A stretch of 5,272 bases of DNA from JANXZO01 sp964355115. GTDB lineage: Bacteria; Bacteroidota; Bacteroidia; Bacteroidales; FEN-979. Both the position numbers and the translations under genes were made by a program. Each line of letters opens with the position of its first letter. The stretch's first letter is position 1. The notes beneath the pieces were generated by a model, which did not search any database, had not been told where the DNA came from, and saw nothing but the letters and a program-made list of their open reading frames with translations. The stretch spans positions 1 to 5,272 of the forward strand of contig CAYHCQ010000186.1 of NCBI GenBank assembly GCA_964355115.1, written 5' to 3'. This document shows positions 1 through 5,272 of the stretch, piece by piece.

Positions 1-272
1 CCCCCTCCGGTAAGTCCGAGTTCAGTAGTCGCTGTCCCAGCTGTTCCGTAAGTGCCAACCTGGTTTGAGGAGATGATCGCCGAAGACCCGTTGTAAGTAA
101 CATTGCTCACCGTGATCCCGGCTCCGATAAGGTAGTTCTGCACAAGCTGCTGCGGCGTAAGGTTCATGGCAGAGCCTTGCACGACTGTGAGCTGCGCCTG
201 AAGGAGTATCGGAAACAAAGCTGAAACCGCTGCCAGAGCCAATTTTATAAAGGAAATCCTTTGCCTTATCAT
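1..272 (-). CDS. Secreted choice-of-anchor L domain protein, N-terminal part (truncated by window edge)
   Basis: The reading frame starts at ATG 272-270 and stays open to the left edge, giving about 90 residues with no stop; the C-terminus is outside the window. Residues 1-27 look like a Sec signal peptide: a basic start (MIRQRISFIK), a hydrophobic core (LALAAVSALFPILL) and a likely cleavage site near QAQ. The mature part reads MNLTPQQLVQNYLIGAGITV, then SNVTYNGSSAIISSN, and later TELGLTGG. This matches the beginning of the choice-of-anchor L domain, in which a 'LVQN.L.G.GI.VSNVTY.G' stretch precedes a GL..G turn. Such proteins in Bacteroidota are usually large, exported, and end in a type IX secretion (gliding-motility type) sorting domain; that end is not visible, so T9SS export is inference. 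It starts 95 bp after the operon upstream and has its own candidate promoter, so it is probably a separate transcript. Another frame of the same stretch (300-22) is open but has no protein-like character. Confidence 0.85.
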   Translation of the reverse strand, partial: MIRQRISFIKLALAAVSALFPILLQAQLTVVQGSAMNLTPQQLVQNYLIGAGITVSNVTYNGSSAIISSNQVGTYGTAGTATTELGLTGG

Positions 273-297
273 GGTGTAAATCTGTCTGTTGAAGGTG

Positions 298-305
298 CAA
301 AGGTA
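298..305 (-). promoter_or_regulatory. Candidate Bacteroidota -7 promoter element for the choice-of-anchor L gene
   Basis: On the minus strand this reads TACCTTTG followed by CA, an exact match to the Bacteroidota sigma-ABfr -7 consensus TAnnTTTG. It sits 25 nt upstream of the ATG at 272, which would give a 5' untranslated region of roughly 20 nt. No clear TTTG-like -33 element is present at the usual spacing, and no Shine-Dalgarno sequence precedes the ATG, which is common in this phylum. The element match is seen directly; promoter activity is inference. Confidence 0.5.
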
Positions 306-329
306 ATGAAATTTTGGGTACATGGTACA

Positions 330-361
330 GGCGGACGGGCGGACATTCGGACGGGCGGTGA
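330..361. repeat. G-rich period-8 tandem tract in the intergenic gap
   Basis: Four degenerate 8-bp units follow one another on the plus strand: GGCGGACG, GGCGGACA, TTCGGACG, GGCGGTGA. Equivalently, the 11-mer CGGACGGGCGG occurs twice (332-342 and 348-358), offset by 16 bp. The tract ends 7 bp before the TAG stop codon (370-368) of the FAD/Fe-S dehydrogenase. It fills much of the 95-bp gap (273-367) before the choice-of-anchor L gene. It resembles in period and G-richness the tract inside the dehydrogenase gene at 2549-2603. No function can be assigned, and it does not form a good terminator hairpin. Confidence 0.75.
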
Positions 362-367
362 TTGTGA

Positions 368-2716
368 CTATATCAGGGCGTCGTATAGGATTTCTATCGG
401 GTGAAACGCCTGTCTGCCGGTGCCATCTTTTATCTGGTGCCGGCAGGATGTGCCGGGTGCGGCGATGATCATCTCAGGCGTGGCCCTTCTCACCTCGGGA
501 AAAAGTACAAGTTCGCCAACCTTCATGGATACCTCGTAGTGTTCTTTTTCATAACCGAAGGAACCTGCCATTCCGCAGCATCCCGATTTTATCTCCTCAA
601 CCTTGTAGTTTACCGGAAGGGAGAGCATCTTTTTAGTGTTGTCAACAGAAGCAAGGGCCTTCTGGTGACAATGTCCGTGGAGCTTGATTGTCCTGCATTC
701 AAGGGTGAATTTACTGTTGAGGCCGGGGGCAGATTCCATCAGGCCGACAATGTATTCATCGAACATCAGCGCATTCGCTGCTAGTACCTTGCTGGCCTCT
801 TTGAGCGGAGCGTCAACGAGTTCCGGATATTCGTCACGGAAAGTAAGAATGGCGGAGGGTTCGATGCCGATCAGGGGGCTTTCTGATGTAACGATATCCT
901 TCAGACTCGTAACATTGGCGTTGGCGAGTTGCTTTGCTTTCCTTACCAGCCCTTTGGAGAGAAATGTCCGCCCGCTCTCCTTGTGGTCGGGGAGAATTAC
1001 CCTGCATCCCAAAGAATTGAGCAGCAGGATGGCTTTGATGCCGGTCTCCACATCATTGTAATTGGTGAATTCATCGGCGAAGAGGTATACGGTGCGGGTA
1101 AAATCCTGGCGCGATGAGTTGTTCCGTGCAGCCCAGGCGCGCAGGGTAGAAGCGCCGAGAAGGGGGATGCTGCGTTCAGGTGCAAACCCCAGCATTCGTT
1201 TGGAGATTCCTGACAGAATACTGTTTTTCTGAAAAAAATTATATATTCCGGGAGCGATACTCCCAAGTCTGTTAATAGTGGTGATGTAAGCAATAAGCCT
1301 CGATCGCAGGGGAATTCCGTTTGCATCGTAATAATGTTGCAGAAATTCTGCTTTCAACTTTGCAATGTCCACATTCGACGGACATTCCGATTTGCAGGCT
1401 TTGCAGGAGAGGCAGAGATCCATCACCTCGTAAATCTCTTTATGGTCGAACGGATTGACCTTTGAAGAGTTTGTGAGAAACTCGCGAAGTATATTGGCCC
1501 TTGCCCGGGTGGTGGTGTTCTCATCCTTCACAGCCATGTACGACGGACACATCCACTTTCCGGTGGCCACATTGTTCCGGCAGTCTCCCGAACCGTTGCA
1601 TTGTTCGGCTGCCCTGAGGATGCCATGGCTCGACGAAAAATCAAAGACAGTTTCCACCTCTTTCACCTGGTTTCCCGGTGTGAAACGCAGACTGGTATTC
1701 ATCTTCGGTGTATCAACAATCTTGTTCGGATTGAAGATGCCTTTCGGATCCCAGCACCTCTTGATCTCCTTCAGCAGGGCATAATTCTTTTCGCCAAGCA
1801 TGTATGGGATGAACTCCCCGCGAAGCCTTCCGTCGCCATGTTCACCGGAAAGTGATCCGTTGTACTTCTTGACGAGTTTCGCAGTTCCCAGTGCTACCAT
1901 GTGAAAAAGCTCTACATCTTTCGGGTCGCGCAGGTTCAACACCGGGCGCAGGTGCAATTCCCCGGAACCGATGTGTGCATAGTAAACGCAATCGAGCCCC
2001 AGGGTGGCGAGCATTTTATCGAAATCGGCAATGTATTCGGGCATAACGGCAGGGTTCACTGCAGTGTCCTCAGTAACCGGAACCGGTTTGCGGTCGCCGG
2101 GGTAGTTCGACAGAACTCCGAGCCCTGCTTTCCGGAGATCCCACACCCTCTTTACCTGGGGCGGATAAACGACAGGAAAATTGTACCCGAGTCCTGCCTC
2201 GCGCATCTCTGCCTCCATCCGCCTGGCAAGGTCTGCGATCTCCTCCCTCGTTTCCCGGGCAAATTCAACGATCAGTATGGCACCCGGATCACCTTCAATG
2301 AAGAAGCGGTTCTGGCGCTGTGTAATGTTGTTCCTGGTGCAATCCATGATGGCCTTGTCCATCAGTTCAACGGAACCAGGACTGTACTTCAGGGCAATAA
2401 GGTTGGCCTGAAGTGACTCCCCAATCGTATGACAATGCACGCAAACCAGGGCCTTTTCCCTGGGCGGTAATGGAACCAGGTTGAGTTTTATCTCCGTCAT
2501 AAACATCAGGGTGCCTTCGGAACCGGCGACGAGCTTGCAAAAATTAAATGGTGAAGCGGTGTCGTGGTGATGTTGTGACGTGGTGACGTGGTGATTTGGT
2601 GAAAATGGTTCGGTTTCAAGGAGGAGGTCGATGGCGTAACCGGTATTGCGCCGGTGGATGGCCGGATCGGGAAACTCTTTCCGGATCTCCTGTTGATTCC
2701 CGGGATCGCTCAGCAT
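368..2716 (-). CDS. YdiJ-like FAD / Fe-S dehydrogenase, C-terminal 782-residue portion (downstream of in-frame TGA)
   Basis: This is the larger part of a D-lactate/glycolate/D-2-hydroxyglutarate dehydrogenase-type flavoprotein fused to an Fe-S subunit. It begins with the end of the FAD-binding domain (RRNTGYAIDLL, residues 22-32). A FAD-oxidase C domain follows, with CKLVAGSEGTL (60-70), VYYAHIGSGELHLRP (244-258) and SGEHGDGRLRG (290-300). Fe-S ligand motifs come next: C373-x5-C379-x10-C390-P, then CLSCKACKSECP (C435, C438, C441, C445). The end is a cysteine-rich CCG domain with HGHCHQ (681-686), GCCGMAGSFGYE (712-723) and TSCRHQ (756-761). The frame is continuous with the N-terminal ORF ending at 2756: 13 sense codons (SSLENKIYRQIRE) join the TGA to the ATG at 2716. 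Separate translation from this ATG would lack most of the FAD-binding domain, and no Shine-Dalgarno precedes it. Residues 41-56 are a repeat-derived insertion. The stop is TAG at 370-368. Family assignment is firm; the exact 2-hydroxyacid substrate is inferred. Confidence 0.9.
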   Translation of the reverse strand: MLSDPGNQQEIRKEFPDPAIHRRNTGYAIDLLLETEPFSPNHHVTTSQHHHDTASPFNFCKLVAGSEGTLMFMTEIKLNLVPLPPREKALVCVHCHTIGESLQANLIALKYSPGSVELMDKAIMDCTRNNITQRQNRFFIEGDPGAILIVEFARETREEIADLARRMEAEMREAGLGYNFPVVYPPQVKRVWDLRKAGLGVLSNYPGDRKPVPVTEDTAVNPAVMPEYIADFDKMLATLGLDCVYYAHIGSGELHLRPVLNLRDPKDVELFHMVALGTAKLVKKYNGSLSGEHGDGRLRGEFIPYMLGEKNYALLKEIKRCWDPKGIFNPNKIVDTPKMNTSLRFTPGNQVKEVETVFDFSSSHGILRAAEQCNGSGDCRNNVATGKWMCPSYMAVKDENTTTRARANILREFLTNSSKVNPFDHKEIYEVMDLCLSCKACKSECPSNVDIAKLKAEFLQHYYDANGIPLRSRLIAYITTINRLGSIAPGIYNFFQKNSILSGISKRMLGFAPERSIPLLGASTLRAWAARNNSSRQDFTRTVYLFADEFTNYNDVETGIKAILLLNSLGCRVILPDHKESGRTFLSKGLVRKAKQLANANVTSLKDIVTSESPLIGIEPSAILTFRDEYPELVDAPLKEASKVLAANALMFDEYIVGLMESAPGLNSKFTLECRTIKLHGHCHQKALASVDNTKKMLSLPVNYKVEEIKSGCCGMAGSFGYEKEHYEVSMKVGELVLFPEVRRATPEMIIAAPGTSCRHQIKDGTGRQAFHPIEILYDALI
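2549..2603. repeat. Degenerate 8-bp tandem repeat inserted in the dehydrogenase coding sequence
   Basis: On the plus strand, 2552-2599 divides into six 8-bp units: TGAAGCGG, TGTCGTGG, TGATGTTG, TGACGTGG, TGACGTGG, TGATTTGG. The consensus is TGAYGTGG. The tract is bounded by identical heptamers TGGTGAA at 2549-2555 and 2597-2603, exactly 48 bp apart. On the coding strand it encodes NHHVTTSQHHHDTASP (residues 41-56 of the downstream portion). Removing 48 bp would restore FSP-FNFCKLVAGSEGTL, the expected family sequence around the conserved AGSEGTL motif. Eight is not a multiple of three, so the frame survives only because there are six units. Insertion is inferred from family knowledge, not from an alignment. 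Confidence 0.85.
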
Positions 2717-2755
2717 TTCGCGTATCTGCCGGTAAATTTTGTTTTCAAGCGAACT

Positions 2756-2758
2756 TCA
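2756..2758 (-). other. In-frame TGA interrupting the FAD/Fe-S dehydrogenase
   Basis: The N-terminal ORF ends ...EFESKCN-TGA and the same frame continues SSLENKIYRQIRE-MLSDP into the C-terminal portion. No frameshift is needed, and the joined product would be 988 codon positions, the usual size for a one-piece YdiJ-type protein of roughly 1000 residues. The break falls within the FAD-binding fold, not at a domain boundary, which argues against two natural subunits. One substitution from TTA, TCA, CGA or GGA would explain it. TGA acts as a normal stop in the first gene of the operon (4718-4716), so a changed genetic code is unlikely. Options are a recent nonsense mutation, a sequencing or assembly error, or readthrough. 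Confidence 0.9.
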
Positions 2759-3334
2759 GTTGCATTTTGATTCAAATTCGCCGACCTGTAAATCCTTAAA
2801 TTCAACCTCAGATCCATCACTCAGAAACCCTTTCACCGAAATTACATGGTCGCGGGTGCTTCCGTATAGAATGGAATGCGCCCCGCAGGAGTTATTGCCC
2901 ACCATTCCGCCGATCATGCAGCGGCTGGAGGTGCTTGTCTCGGGACCGAAGAATAATCCGTACGGTTCAACAACCTTATTCAGCTCATCCAGAATTACAC
3001 CGGGCTCCACACGAACCCAATGCTCTTCTTTGTTTATCTCAAGGATCCGGGTCATGTGACGGGATACATCCACTACCAATCCGGAGCCTACTACCTGACC
3101 GGCCAGGGATGTTCCGGCAGTACGGGGGATAAGCGGAATGTTCTCCGAATCGGCAAAGAGGATCAGCGTCCGGATATCGTCCGGGCTTTTTGGCCGTGCC
3201 ACGCCAATCGGCACCTCTCTGTAGGCGGAGGCATCGGTTGCATAAAGAAGCCGCTGGGTGGAATCGGTAAAGATCTCACCTGAAAACGATCCTTTCAGCT
3301 TTTCGAGAGCAGCATGAGCCCGGGCTGTATCCAT
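2756..3334 (-). CDS. YdiJ-like FAD / Fe-S dehydrogenase, N-terminal FAD-binding portion (ends at in-frame TGA)
   Basis: This 192-residue ORF is the first part of the FAD_binding_4 (PCMH-type) domain of the same dehydrogenase. It opens with FTDSTQRLLYATDASAYREVP (about residues 22-42, the typical start of the family). It continues with IPLIPRTAGTSLAGQVVG (66-83), the FAD pyrophosphate-binding region, then VRVEPGVILDELN (107-119) and PETSTSSRCMIGGMVGNNSC (131-150), followed by GAHSILYGSTRDHV. The ATG at 3334-3332 overlaps the TAA stop of the upstream hydrolase gene by one base (TAATG), which supports this start and suggests coupled translation. Alone, the fragment lacks the rest of the FAD domain, the substrate domain and the Fe-S domains, so it is unlikely to work by itself. 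In its intact form the family oxidises D-2-hydroxyacids (D-lactate, glycolate or D-2-hydroxyglutarate) and passes electrons through Fe-S clusters to a carrier. Confidence 0.9.
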   Translation of the reverse strand: MDTARAHAALEKLKGSFSGEIFTDSTQRLLYATDASAYREVPIGVARPKSPDDIRTLILFADSENIPLIPRTAGTSLAGQVVGSGLVVDVSRHMTRILEINKEEHWVRVEPGVILDELNKVVEPYGLFFGPETSTSSRCMIGGMVGNNSCGAHSILYGSTRDHVISVKGFLSDGSEVEFKDLQVGEFESKCN

Positions 3335-4719
3335 TATTTCATATTTTGCATAAGGTCAAAAAAACGTGGACTTTTTCTGTAACTTTCAAATTCACGCTGT
3401 TGCATTAGCCGGCCTTTATCGGAAAACCCTTTGGAAATGGCAGTGTTAAGTTCGTCGAAACAGGCAGTAGAATCATTTGCCCACGATCTGAGCACTGCAC
3501 TGAGATAATTTGGCTCGGGATTCGACGGATCAGCCATTGCATATATTGTAACAATCCTGTTTGCCATCTCATGCTCGTTCTGCTTCATGGCAGCCGTTGC
3601 ATTCGAATAACAGAGGAGGCTAAGATAAGCCTTTAGCCTGGCAACCATCAGAGTGTCTTCCGGATCCGTATATTTTGCTGTCCTTTGACTGAAATTCCTG
3701 AGCTTGTTTTTCCACCAGTCAAGATCATTCGAGAACAACGCTACTATCATCTCCTGCTGCTCCTCCTTCTCTTTTGTAATGATGCGCTCATAGGCCTCAA
3801 GTTGCTTTTTGTACCTGGCCGATCCTTCGGTTGCAGCCAGCTCTTGCCTGTATTGATCGATGGGGACCAACCCGTTAAGAAAACTGATTGCTTCCCGCAA
3901 CAGATATGCCTCACGAAGATAGTTTTCCGGACTGCGCGCCCGTTTAAGCCGCACTGTTACTGAGTCCCGGAACAGTTTTATCATCGCGCCCTCTTTCGGG
4001 ACACGGCCGTCTTTCATTGCATTGAACTGGTGCCAAAGAATTCCATCTTCCATCATTCCTGATGGAGGCCAGGCATGGGTGCCCGGATAGGTCGCAATAA
4101 AATGGCGCAGCCCCATCTGATTAAATGCTTCGTCAAGCTGCACCATTTCAGTCATGTTGAAATCGGCAGTTCCGGCAATGCCAAAATAATCGAAAGAATA
4201 GGAGGGGGGCTGCTCTCCCGACGGGAGTCCGCCACCGCAGCCGATCACACCCCGCACATCCTTGCGGAACATGGCGGCCCGGCTCGCAACCCTCGAACCG
4301 CCGGAAAATCCTGCAGCGTAAATTCTTCCCGTATCCACCGGGTAATTGCGGACCTCACTGAATATGGCCGCCATTATCCGGTTTGTCTCATCAACCGGAA
4401 GTCCGTTTTTCGAATTGTTGGATCCGAAAAGGATATACCCGTACTTTTCTGCTATGCCGCTGTATCTGGTCACGGCAAGCAAACCATCACCATGCGGGTC
4501 GAACATGACAATCACCGGCCAGGTTTTATCTCCGGGGAATCCTTTTGGCAGATATAAGGCGTATGAGTAATCGGGGGTGCCTTTGAGAGTGGTGTTCTCA
4601 TGAACCTTTCCTGATTCCGGATAGGCTCCGGCATTGTTTTTACCACCGGCGCCCTGGTTGCAGGATGACAGGTTCAGAATGAGGATGGGGATGATGAAAA
4701 GGGTATGGAGCTTCTTCAC
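3334..4719 (-). CDS. Lipoprotein alpha/beta-hydrolase (dienelactone hydrolase / PHB-depolymerase-like esterase) with C-terminal helical region
   Basis: The 461-residue product starts with a lipoprotein signal: MKK, a hydrophobic stretch (LFIIPILILNL) and lipobox LSSC with Cys20, so it is probably membrane-anchored in the envelope. An alpha/beta-hydrolase domain follows at about 45-235. It has an oxyanion-side strand VIVMFDPHGDG (69-79), the nucleophile elbow GFSGGSR with Ser139, a likely acid Asp186 in GTADFNM and a likely base His215 in YPGTHAWP. Residues 240-461 are mostly helical, and the end (AISKGFSDKGRL... FESYRKSPRFFDLM) resembles the closing part of TPR-type proteins. The start is GTG at 4719-4717, chosen because it gives the full lipoprotein signal and overlaps the upstream stop as GTGA. 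The stop TAA at 3336-3334 overlaps the dehydrogenase ATG by one base. Substrate unknown: ester, peptide or polymer bonds are all possible. Its place between two cytoplasmic-type enzymes is unexplained. Confidence 0.85.
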   Translation of the reverse strand: MKKLHTLFIIPILILNLSSCNQGAGGKNNAGAYPESGKVHENTTLKGTPDYSYALYLPKGFPGDKTWPVIVMFDPHGDGLLAVTRYSGIAEKYGYILFGSNNSKNGLPVDETNRIMAAIFSEVRNYPVDTGRIYAAGFSGGSRVASRAAMFRKDVRGVIGCGGGLPSGEQPPSYSFDYFGIAGTADFNMTEMVQLDEAFNQMGLRHFIATYPGTHAWPPSGMMEDGILWHQFNAMKDGRVPKEGAMIKLFRDSVTVRLKRARSPENYLREAYLLREAISFLNGLVPIDQYRQELAATEGSARYKKQLEAYERIITKEKEEQQEMIVALFSNDLDWWKNKLRNFSQRTAKYTDPEDTLMVARLKAYLSLLCYSNATAAMKQNEHEMANRIVTIYAMADPSNPEPNYLSAVLRSWANDSTACFDELNTAISKGFSDKGRLMQQREFESYRKSPRFFDLMQNMK

Positions 4720-5272
4720 TTTTTATAGAAGTTGGTGGATTCAAAAATTTTATCTGCCGATTTTGCAATAAACCCGCTGTAAAGTTTTCCGTCGGAGTCG
4801 GGATAGCGGCGGGCGAACTCGTAATAACAGCCGGGAATCTCAAACTCTCCCTCTGTGAAGAGAAAACGAACCATGCCGGCTTTGATGCTCGACTGTTCAA
4901 GTAACTCCTCCGGAGTACCCTGGGTCTCTCCGCCCCCGTCGTTGAGCAGAAAGCCGTTGCTTTTCAGAAATTCATTCACTTTCTGGATGGAATCAAATTT
5001 TTTCAGATGATTTACACTTACTGTAAAGTGGTTGGCACGAAACCCGTTAACGTAAAGCCAGGCACCGTACTCACTCTCCTTTCGTAGCGCTTCATACACC
5101 TCCATTGAGGGGATCCCGGAAACGTTACCTGCATAAATAAGCTCGCGGGAGTTGATCACTGCAGCCGGGATATTCTCCACCCACTCTTCCGCGGTTTTTT
5201 GAAGGAAAGGGCTGAACTGGTCAACGAGTAGTTCACTGATAAACACCCTGGGTGCAGTGGCATCTTCAGCAT
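4716..5272 (-). CDS. DUF1338 protein, 2-oxoadipate dioxygenase/decarboxylase family (HglS/YdcJ-like), C-terminal part
   Basis: The frame is open from the right edge to TGA at 4718-4716. A GTG at 5246 is internal: nine in-frame codons before it (AEDATAPRV with the Val being that GTG) join smoothly to FISELLVDQFSP, so the true start is outside the window. Family signatures are ANHFTVSVNHLKKFDSI, NEFLKSNGFLLNDGGG, the strongly conserved QGTPEELLEQSS, and GCYYEFARRYP followed by LYSGFIAKSADKIFEST. Fe(II)-dependent members use a His/His/Glu metal triad. The His of NHFTV (codon 5030-5028) and the Glu of YYEFA (codon 4820-4818) are the likely second and third ligands; the first is expected upstream of the window. 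Characterised members convert 2-oxoadipate with O2 to D-2-hydroxyglutarate in lysine catabolism. It overlaps the next gene by four bases (GTGA). Substrate specificity in this organism is inferred. Confidence 0.9.
   Translation of the reverse strand, partial: AEDATAPRVFISELLVDQFSPFLQKTAEEWVENIPAAVINSRELIYAGNVSGIPSMEVYEALRKESEYGAWLYVNGFRANHFTVSVNHLKKFDSIQKVNEFLKSNGFLLNDGGGETQGTPEELLEQSSIKAGMVRFLFTEGEFEIPGCYYEFARRYPDSDGKLYSGFIAKSADKIFESTNFYKK

Noticed and set aside
22..300. 92-codon minus-strand ORF overlapping the choice-of-anchor L gene in another frame
   Set aside because: Its product has no recognisable domain and no signal peptide, while the frame starting at 272 gives both a signal peptide and a recognisable domain start.
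318..328. Small inverted repeat GTAC-ATG-GTAC as a terminator of the operon
   Set aside because: The stem is only 4 bp with no extension and no proper U-tract; no credible terminator was found in 273-367.
1901..2416. 171-codon plus-strand ORF and several other plus-strand ORFs opposite the dehydrogenase
   Set aside because: They lie antisense to strongly conserved enzyme sequence, have no family resemblance or start signals, and are explained as shadows of the minus-strand gene.
2549..2603. CRISPR-like or transposon-end interpretation of the octamer tract
   Set aside because: There are no spacers, the unit is only 8 bp, and no transposase or longer terminal inverted repeats are present; simple tandem repeat expansion fits better.
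2710..2758. Selenocysteine at the in-frame TGA
   Set aside because: No convincing SECIS-type stem-loop follows the TGA, and the position is in a variable stretch of the family, not at a known catalytic cysteine. Not fully excluded without checking for sel genes.
2741..2765. Frameshift between the two dehydrogenase ORFs
   Set aside because: The distance from the TGA to the downstream ATG is exactly 13 codons and the frame is the same on both sides, so a stop substitution is sufficient.
2756..4718. Alternative genetic code in which TGA is a sense codon
   Set aside because: The DUF1338 gene ends with TGA at 4718-4716 exactly where the family's C-terminus is expected and where the next gene starts.
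4640..4900. 86-codon minus-strand ORF across the DUF1338/hydrolase junction
   Set aside because: It overlaps the well-supported ends of both genes in another frame, and its product is low in recognisable features.

Overview
The window is most likely from a Bacteroidota (Bacteroidetes) genome. The evidence is a choice-of-anchor L type secreted protein with a TAnnTTTG promoter element, a lipoprotein with a Bacteroidota-style lipobox, and starts with little Shine-Dalgarno character. All convincing genes are on the minus strand; nothing on the plus strand looks like more than shadow ORFs.

Reading in the direction of transcription (right to left): (1) 5272-4716, the C-terminal part of a DUF1338 protein of the 2-oxoadipate dioxygenase/decarboxylase (HglS/YdcJ) family, whose 5' end lies outside the window; (2) 4719-3334, a lipoprotein alpha/beta-hydrolase with a helical C-terminal extension; (3) 3334-368, a YdiJ-like FAD plus Fe-S dehydrogenase (D-lactate / D-2-hydroxyglutarate dehydrogenase type) interrupted by one in-frame TGA at 2758-2756; (4) after a 95-bp gap, 272-1, the start of a secreted choice-of-anchor L protein that runs off the left edge.

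Genes 1-3 form a tight operon. The junctions overlap by 4 nt (GTGA, 4719-4716) and 1 nt (TAATG, 3336-3332), so they are probably translationally coupled. HglS-type DUF1338 enzymes turn 2-oxoadipate into D-2-hydroxyglutarate, and YdiJ-type flavoproteins oxidise D-2-hydroxyglutarate to 2-oxoglutarate. The operon could therefore be the last two steps of a lysine/2-aminoadipate degradation route, with a surface or periplasmic hydrolase of unknown substrate between them.

The most unusual features are in gene 3. Besides the TGA, it carries a 48-bp insertion made of six degenerate 8-bp units. Each unit alone would shift the frame, but six keep it, adding 16 His/Thr-rich residues in a conserved FAD-domain region. 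A second period-8 G-rich tract lies just past the gene's stop codon. No RNA genes, CRISPR arrays, insertion sequences or convincing terminators were seen.
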